From NCBI GenBank assembly GCA_030427735.1, contig JAUIBP010000013.1, positions 28,405 to 92,404 on the forward strand: 64,000 nucleotides of DNA, written 5' to 3'. The notes below the pieces were generated by a model. It was not told where the DNA came from and searched no databases. It was given only the letters and a program-made list of their open reading frames with translations. The DNA is from Bacteroidia bacterium (GTDB lineage: Bacteria; Bacteroidota; Bacteroidia; Flavobacteriales; Flavobacteriaceae). Every line of letters starts with the position of its first letter. Position 1 is the stretch's first letter. Positions 54,113 to 63,704 of the stretch are shown here, piece by piece. Position numbers and translations under genes: made by a program.

Positions 54113-54928
54113 AATTTAATTATTATTGTCTTGAAATTGGTTGGTTTTTTGTTTAATTCTTTGATGAGATCAAACCATTTTTTAGTTGTTTGCAGTGTAA
54201 AAATTCATTTTAACAAGGCTTTGTTTGATAGTTTATTTAGTTAAACTTACATTATTTTTTTATAGAATTTATATTTTATATTGTGATTTCGATGAACTTC
54301 ATTGAGTTTTTTCGAATGCAGACTAAAATCTATTTTTAGATTGTAATAAACATAAACAGCTTGCTCAATTAATTTTAGTTAGGTTGGTGTTTTGTAAAGC
54401 CATAGAACATAGTAATTCCCAAATCGAAAAATGGTTAATAGTGAGTAGTGGATCGGTGATACTACTGTTAGTTGTAGTTTTTAGTTCGGAGAAATTGTAA
54501 TTCAAAAGTCTAAAATCTAAAATCATAAATTGGTTGTTGGTTTTTGGTAGAGAACATAGAACATAGAGAAAAGAATATAGATAGCGAGAAGCTGGATTAT
54601 GAACCTTTTAAGATTAGGAAGTTTGCTGTGAGTTTGAATGCTTGATGTATACTACCAACTAAAAAAGGTGCTTTAGTCGTATCTCTATCTGGATGACAAA
54701 CGAATTGAAGTATGATTACTTAGTGGTTAGCAGATTTAGTACACAGTAAGTCATTATTCAAAATTAAATTTTAATTTAGCCATTAACTAATTATCAATGT
54801 AGTAATTATTTAATGTGACAATGTAATAATTTGAAAATGTGTTGATTTGATGATTTTTAAAATGAATGACAAGCTTGAACTAACAATCAAAAATCAGTAA
54901 CTATCAACCAATAACAAAGAAGCACTGA
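54113..54928. other. Long repeat-rich intergenic region
   Basis: These 816 bases contain no ORF worth calling. They hold short degenerate word repeats (GAACATAGA twice at about 54553-54568, GTAATTCAAAAGTC then TAAAATC twice around 54500-54535). At 54794-54840 lies a copy of an AATGTAGTAATT...AATTTGAAAATG sequence also seen at 5935-5980. The promoter of the glycosyltransferase operon must lie here, but I could not fix it. Confidence 0.5.
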
Positions 54929-56062
54929 GTGAAACTCGTTATTATTTCGCATACCGAACATTATAAAACAGCTGATGGAACCATAGTGGGTTGGGGGCCA
55001 ACGGTTAATGAAATTAATCATTTGACTGCGGTTTTTGATGAGATTGTACATGTTGCTATGTTGCATCATGGCGAGGCGCCACCGAGTGCATTGCCGTATA
55101 CAGATACAGCTATTTCATTTGTAGGCTTACCAGCAGTTGGAGGAGTTGGTATTCAAGCGAAATGGCAGGTAATACAAGCGGTATTACGAGTTATTCGTGT
55201 GGTTTCCGAGCAACTTAAAACAGCAGATTATTTTCAATTGCGAACACCAACGGGTATAGGGGTGTATTTAATTCCGTATCTCACGTATTTTTCGAACACA
55301 AAAGGCTGGTATAAATATGCGGGAAATTGGAATCAGGAACAGCCGCCTTTAGGCTATCGTATACAACGTAAGTTATTACAATTACAATCACGGCCAGTAA
55401 CGATTAACGGCCGTTGGCCACAGCAACCCAAACACTGCTTGTCGTTTGAAAATCCATGTTTAGAAGATGTTGATATAGAGATAGGTAAGGCGGTAGCTGC
55501 TTTAAAACATTTAGATGGTGTTATAAACTTTTGTTATGTTGGACGTTTGGAATCGCCTAAAGGTGTTGGGCGTATTATAGAGGCTTTATCGGGAATGGAT
55601 GCGACTTTAAAGTCACGTATAGGTACGGTGCATTTGGTAGGCGATGGGGCAGAGCGTATGGCGTTTGAACAAATGGCCAAAAATTCGGATTTATCGTTTA
55701 TCTTTCATGGTTTTTTAGCACGGGATGCTGTTTTTGAAATTTATAAAGTTTGTCATGGCTTTTTAATGCCAACAACCGCGTCTGAAGGGTTTCCTAAAGT
55801 TTTAGCAGAAGCCATGGCTTTTGGATGTGTGCCTATCGTGTCGAATGTTTCGGCGATAGGGCATTATATTTCATCTGGTGTTCATGGTTTTGTTATGGAT
55901 ACAGTAGACATTCCTAATATTCAATCGAATATTCAGTGTTTTATGAATTTAAAAGCTTCAGAGTATAATAATTTAAAGCAACATGGCCTGCAATTGGTAC
56001 AACAGTTTACTTTTGCGTATTATAATGCGCATATTAAGGAGGCAATTTTAGATACAGTATGA
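54929..56062 (+). CDS. Glycosyltransferase family 4
   Basis: GTG start (GTGAAACTCGTTATTATTTC); no ATG fits the conserved N-terminus. The 377-residue GT-B enzyme has a donor-binding C-terminal half with FCYVGRLESPKGVGRIIEAL, VHLVGDGAER, FHGFLARD and the EX7E-like TTASEGFPKVLAEAMAFG. It is the first gene of a three-gene polysaccharide cassette and overlaps the next gene by 4 bp. The acceptor and sugar are unknown. Confidence 0.9.
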   Translation: MKLVIISHTEHYKTADGTIVGWGPTVNEINHLTAVFDEIVHVAMLHHGEAPPSALPYTDTAISFVGLPAVGGVGIQAKWQVIQAVLRVIRVVSEQLKTADYFQLRTPTGIGVYLIPYLTYFSNTKGWYKYAGNWNQEQPPLGYRIQRKLLQLQSRPVTINGRWPQQPKHCLSFENPCLEDVDIEIGKAVAALKHLDGVINFCYVGRLESPKGVGRIIEALSGMDATLKSRIGTVHLVGDGAERMAFEQMAKNSDLSFIFHGFLARDAVFEIYKVCHGFLMPTTASEGFPKVLAEAMAFGCVPIVSNVSAIGHYISSGVHGFVMDTVDIPNIQSNIQCFMNLKASEYNNLKQHGLQLVQQFTFAYYNAHIKEAILDTV

Positions 56063-57450
56063 GACGTTTGCTACCTCGAGATAATAGAACAGATAATTAT
56101 ATTCCATTGTTGTTATTACATGTGCTTATAGGCTTTCTAATTTATTTGCACAGGCCTTTAAGTATGTTATATTTTGTAGTAGTCTTGTTTTACTTTTTAT
56201 GGCATATTATAGTAAGTCCGGATAGTAAAAAAACAATGTATGTATTATTAGGTTGTGCTTATATTGTGGGTGGGGAGGTATTTTTGAGAATGACAAAAGG
56301 TTACTTTTTTTATGAAACGGGTAAATATTTTGTGTTACTGTTTATGCTCATGGGCATCTTTTACAAAGGGATATCCGGAAAAGCCTATCCGTATTTCTTC
56401 TATTTAATTTTACTAGTTCCTGCTATTCTTGTGGCGTCGTCGACCTTGAGTTTTGATGCTAATTTTAGAACCAATGTGACTTTTGTATTGAGTGGTCCTG
56501 TGTGTTTAGGTATTGCCGCGCTATTTTGTTATGATCGGAAAATTAGTCACCAAGAGCTATTAACCATTTTATTGTATTTGTTATTACCAATATTATCAAT
56601 GACGGTGTATTTGTATTTATATAATCCGTCTATTAAAGAAACTATTAGTAATACAGCTTCTAATCCTGCGACTTCGGGAGGTTTTGGTCCGAACCAGGTG
56701 TCTACGGCTTTAGGGATGGGCATGTTTGCTATAGTAGTACGTATTTATTTGCAATCTCCTACTTTTTTATTGAAAGTGCTTAATATTTTGATTTTTGCAG
56801 CTATCACATTTAGGGCTATCATCACGTTTAGTCGCGGGGGCGTATTTGCCGCTATAATAGTTGTATTGGCATTTTTGGGTATTTTATTTCTAAAATCGAA
56901 TTATAAAGTTAAAAATCAGATTATAGGTTCTACTGTCATCTTTTTGTTTGCGATAGCATTCACTTGGATTATTGGTTCTATGCAAACAGGCGGTTTATTA
57001 GATAAACGTTATGCTAATGAGGATGCGCTAGGACGTGAGAAAGGCGATGTAACTACTGGGAGAGGTGAGTTATTTATGGAAGAAATGGATGGGTTTTTAC
57101 AAGACCCATTGCTAGGTATTGGCGCTAGTAGAACTAAAAATATTCGAGTGATTACTACTGGAGAACATTTACCGACACATAATGAGGTGGGGCGTTTACT
57201 TGGGGAACACGGTATGTTTGGCATTGTTATTTTATTAATTTTAATGATAAAACCGTTAGCTTACAGGTCTACGAATCCGCATAACTATTATTTTTATGCG
57301 TTTTATTGTTTTTGGTTTGCTACCATTAATCATTCGGCTATGCGTATTGCTGCTCCAGCTTTGTTTTATGCTTTAGCGTTATTAAATATTACTGATGTTA
57401 GAAAAAAACGTTTTATACATAGGAAACAATTTGTACAACAGCAAAACTAA
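56059..57450 (+). CDS. O-antigen ligase/polymerase-like membrane protein (Wzy/WaaL family)
   Basis: The 463-residue polytopic protein has about ten hydrophobic helices and a large periplasmic loop near the C-terminus. The loop contains TTGRGELFMEEMDGFLQDP, LLGIGASRTKNI and THNEVGRLLGEHG, the Wzy_C-type signature in which the His and Arg are functionally important. It either polymerises repeat units or ligates glycan to a carrier. It overlaps both flanking glycosyltransferase genes. Confidence 0.88.
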   Translation: MRRLLPRDNRTDNYIPLLLLHVLIGFLIYLHRPLSMLYFVVVLFYFLWHIIVSPDSKKTMYVLLGCAYIVGGEVFLRMTKGYFFYETGKYFVLLFMLMGIFYKGISGKAYPYFFYLILLVPAILVASSTLSFDANFRTNVTFVLSGPVCLGIAALFCYDRKISHQELLTILLYLLLPILSMTVYLYLYNPSIKETISNTASNPATSGGFGPNQVSTALGMGMFAIVVRIYLQSPTFLLKVLNILIFAAITFRAIITFSRGGVFAAIIVVLAFLGILFLKSNYKVKNQIIGSTVIFLFAIAFTWIIGSMQTGGLLDKRYANEDALGREKGDVTTGRGELFMEEMDGFLQDPLLGIGASRTKNIRVITTGEHLPTHNEVGRLLGEHGMFGIVILLILMIKPLAYRSTNPHNYYFYAFYCFWFATINHSAMRIAAPALFYALALLNITDVRKKRFIHRKQFVQQQN

Positions 57451-58417
57451 CCCGTCATCTATACAGGTTATTGGTAAACAATTAGAAAGTGCTGGGTTTA
57501 CTATGTATTACAGTTCTAGTAAAAATAACAAGGTGCTTAGGTTGCTAGACATGCTTTATTCATGTGTAAAATATAAGCGTGTGGTAAGTCATGTGATTAT
57601 TGACACTTATAGTACTAGTAATTTTTATTATGCTTTGTTAGTGAGTCAGTTATGTCGACTTATTAAATTGCCTTATGTTTTGAGTTTGAATGGTGGTAAT
57701 TTACCAATGCGATTAGAGAAGTACCCTAAATTATCGGGACTTTTATTTAAACATGCTAAAACTTTAGTATCACCTTCCTTATATCTTCAAGAAGCTTTTT
57801 CTAAACATGGTTACTCTAAGGTAGCATTTATACCCAATGCCTTAAATTTAGTTAATTATCCGTTTACCTACCGTCCAATTTCGGATATTCGTTTATTATG
57901 GGTGCGTTCGTTTTGTAAAATTTACAATCCATGCTTGGCTGTCGATGTGTTGAAAGCTTTACAAGACCGAGGATATACCGCCAACTTGTGTATGGTAGGG
58001 CCAGATACCGATGGCTCTTTAGCCATAGTTAAACAGTATGCGAATGCCAAAGGGGTGCAGGTGGAAACGCCTGGAAAGCTAAGCAAAACCGAATGGATCA
58101 CGCTTGCCAAGGACTATAATGTTTTTATAAACACTACAAACTTCGATAATATGCCAGTGAGTGTTATCGAAGGCATGGCGCTGGGCTTGCCTATCGTATC
58201 GACGAATGTGGGAGGGCTTCCGTATTTAATAGCTGATGGGGTAGATGGTGTGCTTGTACCACCTAAAAATACCGAGGCTTTCGTTTCGGCGCTATTGCAT
58301 TTAAAAGCACATCCAGAACAGACTATGGCTATGGTGTTAGCGGCTAGAGAGAAGGTTTCCCATTTTGATTGGGAAGTAGTAAAAAACCAATGGCAGCAGG
58401 TGTTGGTTGATGGTTGA
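57395..58417 (+). CDS. Glycosyltransferase family 4
   Basis: The 340-residue GT-B enzyme has SLNGGNLPMRLEK in the acceptor half, then IRLLWVRSFCKIYNP, LCMVGPDTDGSL, ETPGKLSKTEW, and an EX7E motif in MPVSVIEGMALGLPIVSTNVGG. It starts 56 bp inside the ligase gene, so translation is coupled. It completes the small polysaccharide cassette. Its stop lies at the edge of repeat-like DNA (TTGATGG duplicated). Confidence 0.9.
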   Translation: MLEKNVLYIGNNLYNSKTNPSSIQVIGKQLESAGFTMYYSSSKNNKVLRLLDMLYSCVKYKRVVSHVIIDTYSTSNFYYALLVSQLCRLIKLPYVLSLNGGNLPMRLEKYPKLSGLLFKHAKTLVSPSLYLQEAFSKHGYSKVAFIPNALNLVNYPFTYRPISDIRLLWVRSFCKIYNPCLAVDVLKALQDRGYTANLCMVGPDTDGSLAIVKQYANAKGVQVETPGKLSKTEWITLAKDYNVFINTTNFDNMPVSVIEGMALGLPIVSTNVGGLPYLIADGVDGVLVPPKNTEAFVSALLHLKAHPEQTMAMVLAAREKVSHFDWEVVKNQWQQVLVDG

Positions 58418-58806
58418 TGGTTGGCAGTTATCAGTTGTCAGTTGTCAGTTGTCAGTTTAAAAATAGTGAATGGTGAGTCGATAGTCGTTAGTGTTTAGAG
58501 AATCGTAAATCGTAATTCAAAAATCGTTATCGGTTATCGGTTGTCTGTTGTTAGTTGGCTGTGAAGCGGTTTAGTTTTTAGTCTGTAGTCGATAGTGTTT
58601 AGAGTATCGTAATTCAAAAATCTTAAAGCGTAAATCAGTTTTGTGATTAATCAAGTTTCGAACTAACACCTAAAACCCAAGCCCCAGAAACAATAGCTCT
58701 AGAGTTATATTCATCAATTCATTTCGCGTTATATTTTATTGCTTTGGTGTTATTTTTATAACATTTAATAGCTTACATTCACGAGTATATTTAAACACTA
58801 TACATT
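58418..58806. repeat. Repeat-rich intergenic region after the glycan cassette
   Basis: This region holds a tandem 7-mer CAGTTGT (about 4.6 units, 58425-58458, first unit CAGTTAT). It also holds a longer direct repeat, GTCGATAG...GTGTTTAGAG...ATCGTAATTCAAAAATC, at 58477-58524 and 58588-58622. Related words occur at 51290-51320 and 54495-54535. No ORF was seen; the terC promoter must lie at the right end. Confidence 0.6.
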
Positions 58807-59745
58807 ATGTTGGTTTGGACGGTATTTATCCTTTGTGTGCTCTTGTTTTTAGCTCTAGATTTAGGTGTGTTTAATAGGCATGCCCATGTTATTAGTGTTA
58901 AGGAAGCTGCGGTTTGGACGGCTGTCTGGGTGGGGTTATCCATTTTGTTTTCAGGTGTTATTTATTGGTTGTATTCTGGGGAGTTGATTGCTAATGTCGA
59001 TCAGTTAACACCCGTAGAGGCCTCCATAAAATATATTACGGGGTATTTGATAGAATTGTCTTTAAGTATCGATAATATTTTTGTAATTGCCGTTATTTTT
59101 AGTGCATTTAGTATTCCGCAGCAGTATCAGCATCGCGTATTGTTTTGGGGGATATTGGGAGCTATAATTTTTAGGGCACTCATGATTTTGTTTGGGGTTG
59201 TCCTTATTAAAAAGTTTAGTTTTACGACCTATATTTTTGGTGCGTTTTTATTATTTACAGCCTTTAAAATGCTGTTTGCAAAAGACGAGCCTTTTGATCC
59301 GAAGCATTCGTTTGTGTATCGGCAGTTACGAAAAGTGTTGCCTATAACCAACCAGATGCAAGGGGAGAAGTTTTTTGTTAAACTAAGGCATGTAAAAGCT
59401 GCAACGCCTTTATTTATAGCTTTAGTGGTTATAGAGTTTACCGATATATTATTTGCTTTAGATAGTGTGCCTGCCATATTGGCTATAACTTCCGATCCGT
59501 TTTTGGTGTTTAGCTCCAATATCTTTGCCATTTTAGGCTTACGATCGATGTACTTTTTTTTAGCAAATATGTTAAACCGTTTTCATTATTTAAAATACAG
59601 TCTGGTTGCTATATTAAGTTTTGTAGGGGTAAAACTGTTGTTGGTGCATCATTATAAATTTCCTGAATGGTTATCTCTAGGGTTTATAGCTTTAGCCTTA
59701 GCAGTAGGCATTTTAGCATCGTTACAAACAAAATCAAATACTTAG
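58807..59745 (+). CDS. TerC/Alx-family integral membrane protein
   Basis: The 312-residue protein has about eight transmembrane helices. Family motifs are LALDLGVFNRHAH near the N-terminus, YLIELSLSIDNIFVIAVIF in the middle and VIEFTDILFALDSVPAI in the second half, with the conserved membrane Asp/Glu residues. TerC proteins are linked to metal (Mn) handling and tellurite resistance in other bacteria. It appears as a single gene here. Confidence 0.92.
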   Translation: MLVWTVFILCVLLFLALDLGVFNRHAHVISVKEAAVWTAVWVGLSILFSGVIYWLYSGELIANVDQLTPVEASIKYITGYLIELSLSIDNIFVIAVIFSAFSIPQQYQHRVLFWGILGAIIFRALMILFGVVLIKKFSFTTYIFGAFLLFTAFKMLFAKDEPFDPKHSFVYRQLRKVLPITNQMQGEKFFVKLRHVKAATPLFIALVVIEFTDILFALDSVPAILAITSDPFLVFSSNIFAILGLRSMYFFLANMLNRFHYLKYSLVAILSFVGVKLLLVHHYKFPEWLSLGFIALALAVGILASLQTKSNT

Positions 59746-59792
59746 GCGTGTACTTTTTCAAGAATAAGATTTCTACACGAAACCCAACGCTT

Positions 59793-60227
59793 TTAATCTA
59801 AAGGCACGATGAGTACTGGAATTTGAGATTGCTTAATGAGCTGAGAGGACACACTGCCCATAATGGCTTTATATATAAAATCGTGATCTTGATGTCCTGC
59901 TATAATCATATCGATATGCAGTTTTTTAGATTCTTCAAGTATCATTTCTACAGTAGCGCCTTGTACGAGTAAGCCTTCTGTGGCTACATCTTTAGCCTTT
60001 AAAGTATCGGCGTAGGTTTGCAGCTGTTTGTGTTCTTGTTGTAATTCGGATGCTCTGCTGTTTCTGATGTATTGCGGACCGACTTCGTACCCCACAAAAT
60101 CGGGATTGGGAGCTGCGATGTGCATGATCCAGACTTTAGCTTGGAAGGCTTTAGCAAGTTGATGGCCTTGATCTAAAAGACGTTGGTCGTTTTTAGTAAA
60201 GTTTACGGTAACTAGTATGTTTTTCAT
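59793..60227 (-). CDS. Universal stress protein (UspA family)
   Basis: The 144-residue Usp fold has KNILVTVNFTKNDQRLL at the N-terminus and IDMIIAGHQDHD...IMGSVSSQLIKQSQIPVLIV at the C-terminus. The ATP-binding motif GxxGx9GS is incomplete: GHQD lacks the second Gly, while the final GS is kept. It may not bind ATP. It lies 12 bp downstream of the serine hydrolase gene in the same direction. Confidence 0.9.
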   Translation of the reverse strand: MKNILVTVNFTKNDQRLLDQGHQLAKAFQAKVWIMHIAAPNPDFVGYEVGPQYIRNSRASELQQEHKQLQTYADTLKAKDVATEGLLVQGATVEMILEESKKLHIDMIIAGHQDHDFIYKAIMGSVSSQLIKQSQIPVLIVPLD

Positions 60228-60239
60228 TGTTTTTGGTTT

Positions 60240-61829
60240 TTAATGAGATGATATGCGTGTAAAGTTTAAATCTTGAAAATCGTAACTAAAATCTATGGCT
60301 GGCGAAATACCCTTCATGTGTATCTTTTGTGCGATGCCTTCTTCATTCAACCCGAACATTACAAAGGCATCGGCATCTACTAAGCTTGCATCAGACCAGG
60401 TGCATACAAACGTGTTGGCTTTATAGTATAGCATTTCGCCTTTCAATTTTGGCGAGCGCAACGATTTGAACCAGAGTTTGTCGTTATCGGTATAAATTTC
60501 TATGGTTCCAAACCAAGGGTCTTGGTATTGTCCAGTGTAATCGTTAAAATTAACTTTACTTTTATCGGCTGTTTCAGTCGTTTTCATGATGTTGTTAACC
60601 ACAGTTTCGGCTTCATTCGATTTGGCTTTTAAAGCCTGAGCATAAGTGGCAGTCCAATCAAAATCATCTAATTCTAAATAACGATCTATTAAGGTTTGTG
60701 TAACTGCCATAAACAGGCCAGCTCCATCAAGATACGTATTGGTAAGTACTACTATTCCTAAATTCTGATCTGGAATTAATACGGTTTTAGAAAGCATTCC
60801 CATGAGTCCGCCCGTGTGCGACACCATCATATTTCCTTTTACATCGGTTAATTCCCAGCCCAAGCCATAACCAGCAAAATGAGAGTTGTAACGCGGATTT
60901 GTATTGGCTTTTTTAGTGGTGTTTATGGTCCACATATCGTCTTGACTGGATGTGCTAAACAACTGCTGATTTAAATGGTTTCCATATGCCCCATGATTAA
61001 GATGCACTAACATCCATTGCGATAAATCGTGCACATTGGAGTAAATACTGCCAGCAGCACCATTAATTTTTTTAGGATCCCAGATTTCGGGTTGGGTAAG
61101 GCTTATGGTTTTTCCGTTATTTAAATGTGGTTTTGCGGTGTTGCTCTTGGCGGGTATATCGGCTAGATTGGTATACGAGTTGTTCATATCCAGCGGTTTG
61201 AAGATTCGGGAGGCGATAAAGGTTTCGTAGGGCATGCCACTTACACGAGCTATAACTTCGCCGGCAACAATATACAGGAGGTTGTCGTAATCCCATTGCG
61301 TACGAAATGCCGAAACGGGTTTGAAATACTGAAAACTATTAATGATATCGGCTACCGTAAAATCGGAGCCATCAGGAAAGAACATCAGGTCTCCAACCCC
61401 TAAACCGAGTCCGCTACGATGGGTAAGTAAATCTTGAATAGTAAAGTTGTTTTTAACATAGTCGTTGTACATGGTAAATTCTGGAATGTACTGAATCACT
61501 TTATCCGTCCAAGACAATTTGCCGTCTTCGACCAATAATGCCAAGGCTGTAGTAGTAAAGGCTTTGGTATTCGATGCAATTCCAAAATTGGTGTGTTGGT
61601 TTACAGGTGTTTTGCCTGTAATGTTGGTAAGGCCGTAACCTTTTTCGTGAATAATTTTTCCGTCTTTCACTACAGCTATAGCAGCCCCTGCAACAGCAAA
61701 ACTATCCATGGCACGGGTAACGATAGCATCGATATCGCTGGTACTTACTTGTGCCTGACTGGTAGTAATTTGTAAAACGAAAAGAATACAATAAAAAAGA
61801 GGTCGTTTAAAAAGTGTTGATAATATCAT
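60240..61829 (-). CDS. Beta-lactamase-family serine hydrolase (class C/PBP-like) with C-terminal DUF3471-like domain
   Basis: The 529-residue protein has a signal peptide (ending TSQAQ). The catalytic domain has S86-x-x-K89 in IASNTKAF, the Y181-x-N183 motif in QWDYDNLLY and HTGGL for the KTG element. From about 420 a small beta domain (NDYTGQYQDPWFGTIEIYTD) matches the DUF3471 type found in such hydrolases. It is periplasmic. Family members include esterases, D-aminopeptidases and carboxypeptidases, so the substrate is open. It is likely co-transcribed with the downstream Usp gene. Confidence 0.92.
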   Translation of the reverse strand: MILSTLFKRPLFYCILFVLQITTSQAQVSTSDIDAIVTRAMDSFAVAGAAIAVVKDGKIIHEKGYGLTNITGKTPVNQHTNFGIASNTKAFTTTALALLVEDGKLSWTDKVIQYIPEFTMYNDYVKNNFTIQDLLTHRSGLGLGVGDLMFFPDGSDFTVADIINSFQYFKPVSAFRTQWDYDNLLYIVAGEVIARVSGMPYETFIASRIFKPLDMNNSYTNLADIPAKSNTAKPHLNNGKTISLTQPEIWDPKKINGAAGSIYSNVHDLSQWMLVHLNHGAYGNHLNQQLFSTSSQDDMWTINTTKKANTNPRYNSHFAGYGLGWELTDVKGNMMVSHTGGLMGMLSKTVLIPDQNLGIVVLTNTYLDGAGLFMAVTQTLIDRYLELDDFDWTATYAQALKAKSNEAETVVNNIMKTTETADKSKVNFNDYTGQYQDPWFGTIEIYTDNDKLWFKSLRSPKLKGEMLYYKANTFVCTWSDASLVDADAFVMFGLNEEGIAQKIHMKGISPAIDFSYDFQDLNFTRISSH

Positions 61830-62151
61830 AAAATAATAACTAAAAACATTTGACTTTGTTAGTGATTAAATTACAGAAATTATCTTAAACAGATATACAA
61901 TGCGCAGTTTATTTAATAAACTCATCTTGACTTTCCTCAATTGGCTAAAAAAATGTTGTTATGAACCTTTTTTTTTGTCTTTTTTTTGTTTCCGTAGTAC
62001 TACTATGCAATCAAAAAAAACTTTCTACAAAACTCAAAATAACTAACTTTCACTCCAATCAGAAGAGTCAAAATGCGTTCAATGCGTATATTTTTGAAAG
62101 GGCTGTATTGTTTTGGAGATCGCAGCGCAGCTTACCTATCGGACGGTTTGG
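61830..62151. other. Intergenic region without a supported gene
   Basis: These 322 bases separate two minus-strand genes. They contain T-rich runs (about 61966-61990) and one plus-strand 64-codon frame that I do not accept as a gene. The hydrolase promoter should lie at the left end, but no clear element was recognised. Confidence 0.4.
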
Positions 62152-62928
62152 CTAATCTAAATATGCCATGAGATCGGGAACTTTAAAAGTATAATTTAAA
62201 ACCGATTTCACTTTAGTATTACTAATAATTTTATAGTCATTTGTAGATGCTTCGTTGAATTTAGGAGCTGGTTTTCCCAAATTTAAAACCGCTTTAGTGT
62301 AAAACGCTCTGCGAGTGGGATGTGTGTCTGCACAGACATTAAATATGGTGTTGAAGCTGTTAGTTTCAATAAGCTTACAAATGATGCCAATACAATCGTC
62401 TAAATGAATTAAATTAATAAAACCCTCTGGATTGTTGGCAGGTCTGTCGGGTTTCATAAAACGGCCAGGATGCCGCGAGGCTCCAAATAATCCGGCAAAC
62501 CGGATAATGGTTGTTGTAAATTCTGTATGGTTTATAAATAGTTGCTCAATGTTTGCTAAAGGGGTGTCGCTCGTGGTGTCCTCTTCTGTAACTATAGCAT
62601 TGGTATTGGGATACACAGAAGTAGAACTGATAAATATAACATGCTTAACAGGCGATTCTGCAATGGCATTGGCTAATGTTTTAAAATGCGCTTCGGTTTT
62701 ATGGGTAATGGCAATTATTAAAATATCGGTAGTTAAAAATGCTGTTACATCGGTATTAAAGTTGGATATGTCTATTACAAAAGGTTGAATACCCTTAGAG
62801 GCAATTGTTGGTAATCGTTCAGAACGCGTTGTAGAACCGTTTACCATATAGCCCAGATTAACTAAGGTTTCGCCTAAAGGTAAACCTAACCAACCGCATC
62901 CTAAAATACTTATACATGGTGTTGACAT
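62152..62928 (-). CDS. NAD(P)-binding epimerase/dehydratase-like protein (YeeZ-type)
   Basis: The ATG at 62928 gives MSTPCISILGCGWLGLPLGE, with the nucleotide-binding GCGWLGLPLG; an upstream ATG at 62964 would add 12 hydrophobic residues of no clear use. The extended SDR fold continues with IFISSTSVYP and IRFAGLFGASRHPGRF. The usual YxxxK catalytic pair is not evident, as in YeeZ-like members. The 258 residues and the position give no pathway hint. Confidence 0.85.
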   Translation of the reverse strand: MSTPCISILGCGWLGLPLGETLVNLGYMVNGSTTRSERLPTIASKGIQPFVIDISNFNTDVTAFLTTDILIIAITHKTEAHFKTLANAIAESPVKHVIFISSTSVYPNTNAIVTEEDTTSDTPLANIEQLFINHTEFTTTIIRFAGLFGASRHPGRFMKPDRPANNPEGFINLIHLDDCIGIICKLIETNSFNTIFNVCADTHPTRRAFYTKAVLNLGKPAPKFNEASTNDYKIISNTKVKSVLNYTFKVPDLMAYLD

Positions 62929-63202
62929 GTGATGTGATTTTAATGAAGGTACTAAAATAAACAATAGTACTAAGCTACGGTGTAGTTTGTCTTTATTTAT
63001 GACTTTTCTATATCGCTAGGAATCTTGATGTGGTTATTGAAACTATCTACTTTATAGGGACTTTCGTTTCTAAAAGATTATAGCCACTAATTCACAAATA
63101 AAAAAAATAGATTATCGAATATATTCGTGTATTTGTGGCAAAGACTGAGAATGTCCTAATTTCATTCCGATACCAAACCTAAAATTTGGAGGGTATCATG
63201 CT
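62929..63202. repeat. Intergenic inverted-repeat remnant
   Basis: GCCACTAATTCACAAATA at about 63081-63098 faces TATTTGTGGC at about 63129-63138 as an imperfect inverted repeat. The word resembles dispersed noncoding sequences I remember from Bacteroidota. No gene was seen. Confidence 0.35.
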
Positions 63203-63652
63203 TTATTTTAAAACCTTTTTAAAACACAGGCTATTCGTAACGTTAATGTATTGTCCGTAATTGGGTATGCGTTCGTAATTATTTCTAGTATAGAGTGCAA
63301 TGGCTTCAGGTTGTTTTAGTCCTGTTTCTAGTACGCAACTGCTATAGCCCAATTCGGTAGCCCATTGCTCTAAGGCGTTTAAAAGTTCAGAGGCAAGCCC
63401 TTTACCACGACTTTCGGGAGTTGTAAACATACGTTTAACTTCAACACTTGTATCATCAAAGGGCTTAATAGCGCCGCAACCTAACGGAATCCCGTTATGA
63501 TACATTATAATGCAATGTTTTAAATGGGTTATGGCATTGAATTGATGGTAAAAAGCATGGTCTTCGCCATCGCGAATGGCTAACTCAGTATCTAAGGCAC
63601 GAACGAGTCCTATAAAATCGGGGTGGGAGGCATCTGTTCTAACAAGTTCCAT
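63203..63652 (-). CDS. GNAT-family N-acetyltransferase
   Basis: The 149-residue protein has a single GNAT domain. The acetyl-CoA-binding motif A is RMFTTPESRGKGLASELLNALE (R/Q-x-x-G-x-G/A pattern at RGKGLA), and motif B is SSCVLETG with ALYTRNNYERI. It acetylates an unknown amine in the cytoplasm. It lies 52 bp downstream of the MBL-fold gene and may be co-transcribed with it. Confidence 0.9.
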   Translation of the reverse strand: MELVRTDASHPDFIGLVRALDTELAIRDGEDHAFYHQFNAITHLKHCIIMYHNGIPLGCGAIKPFDDTSVEVKRMFTTPESRGKGLASELLNALEQWATELGYSSCVLETGLKQPEAIALYTRNNYERIPNYGQYINVTNSLCFKKVLK

Positions 63653-63704
63653 GAGGATCTTAATTATAGGTTTATGAATGAAAGTTTAAAAGTAAACAAG
63701 ATAT

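Noticed and set aside
58425..58458. Regular short repeats considered as a CRISPR array
   Set aside because: The unit is a 7-bp tandem repeat without spacers and there are no cas genes in the window.
61961..62155. Plus-strand 64-codon ORF with a hydrophobic start between two minus-strand genes
   Set aside because: The hydrophobic start comes from T runs, the rest looks random, and it runs 4 bp into the stop of the opposite gene. No promoter or family support.
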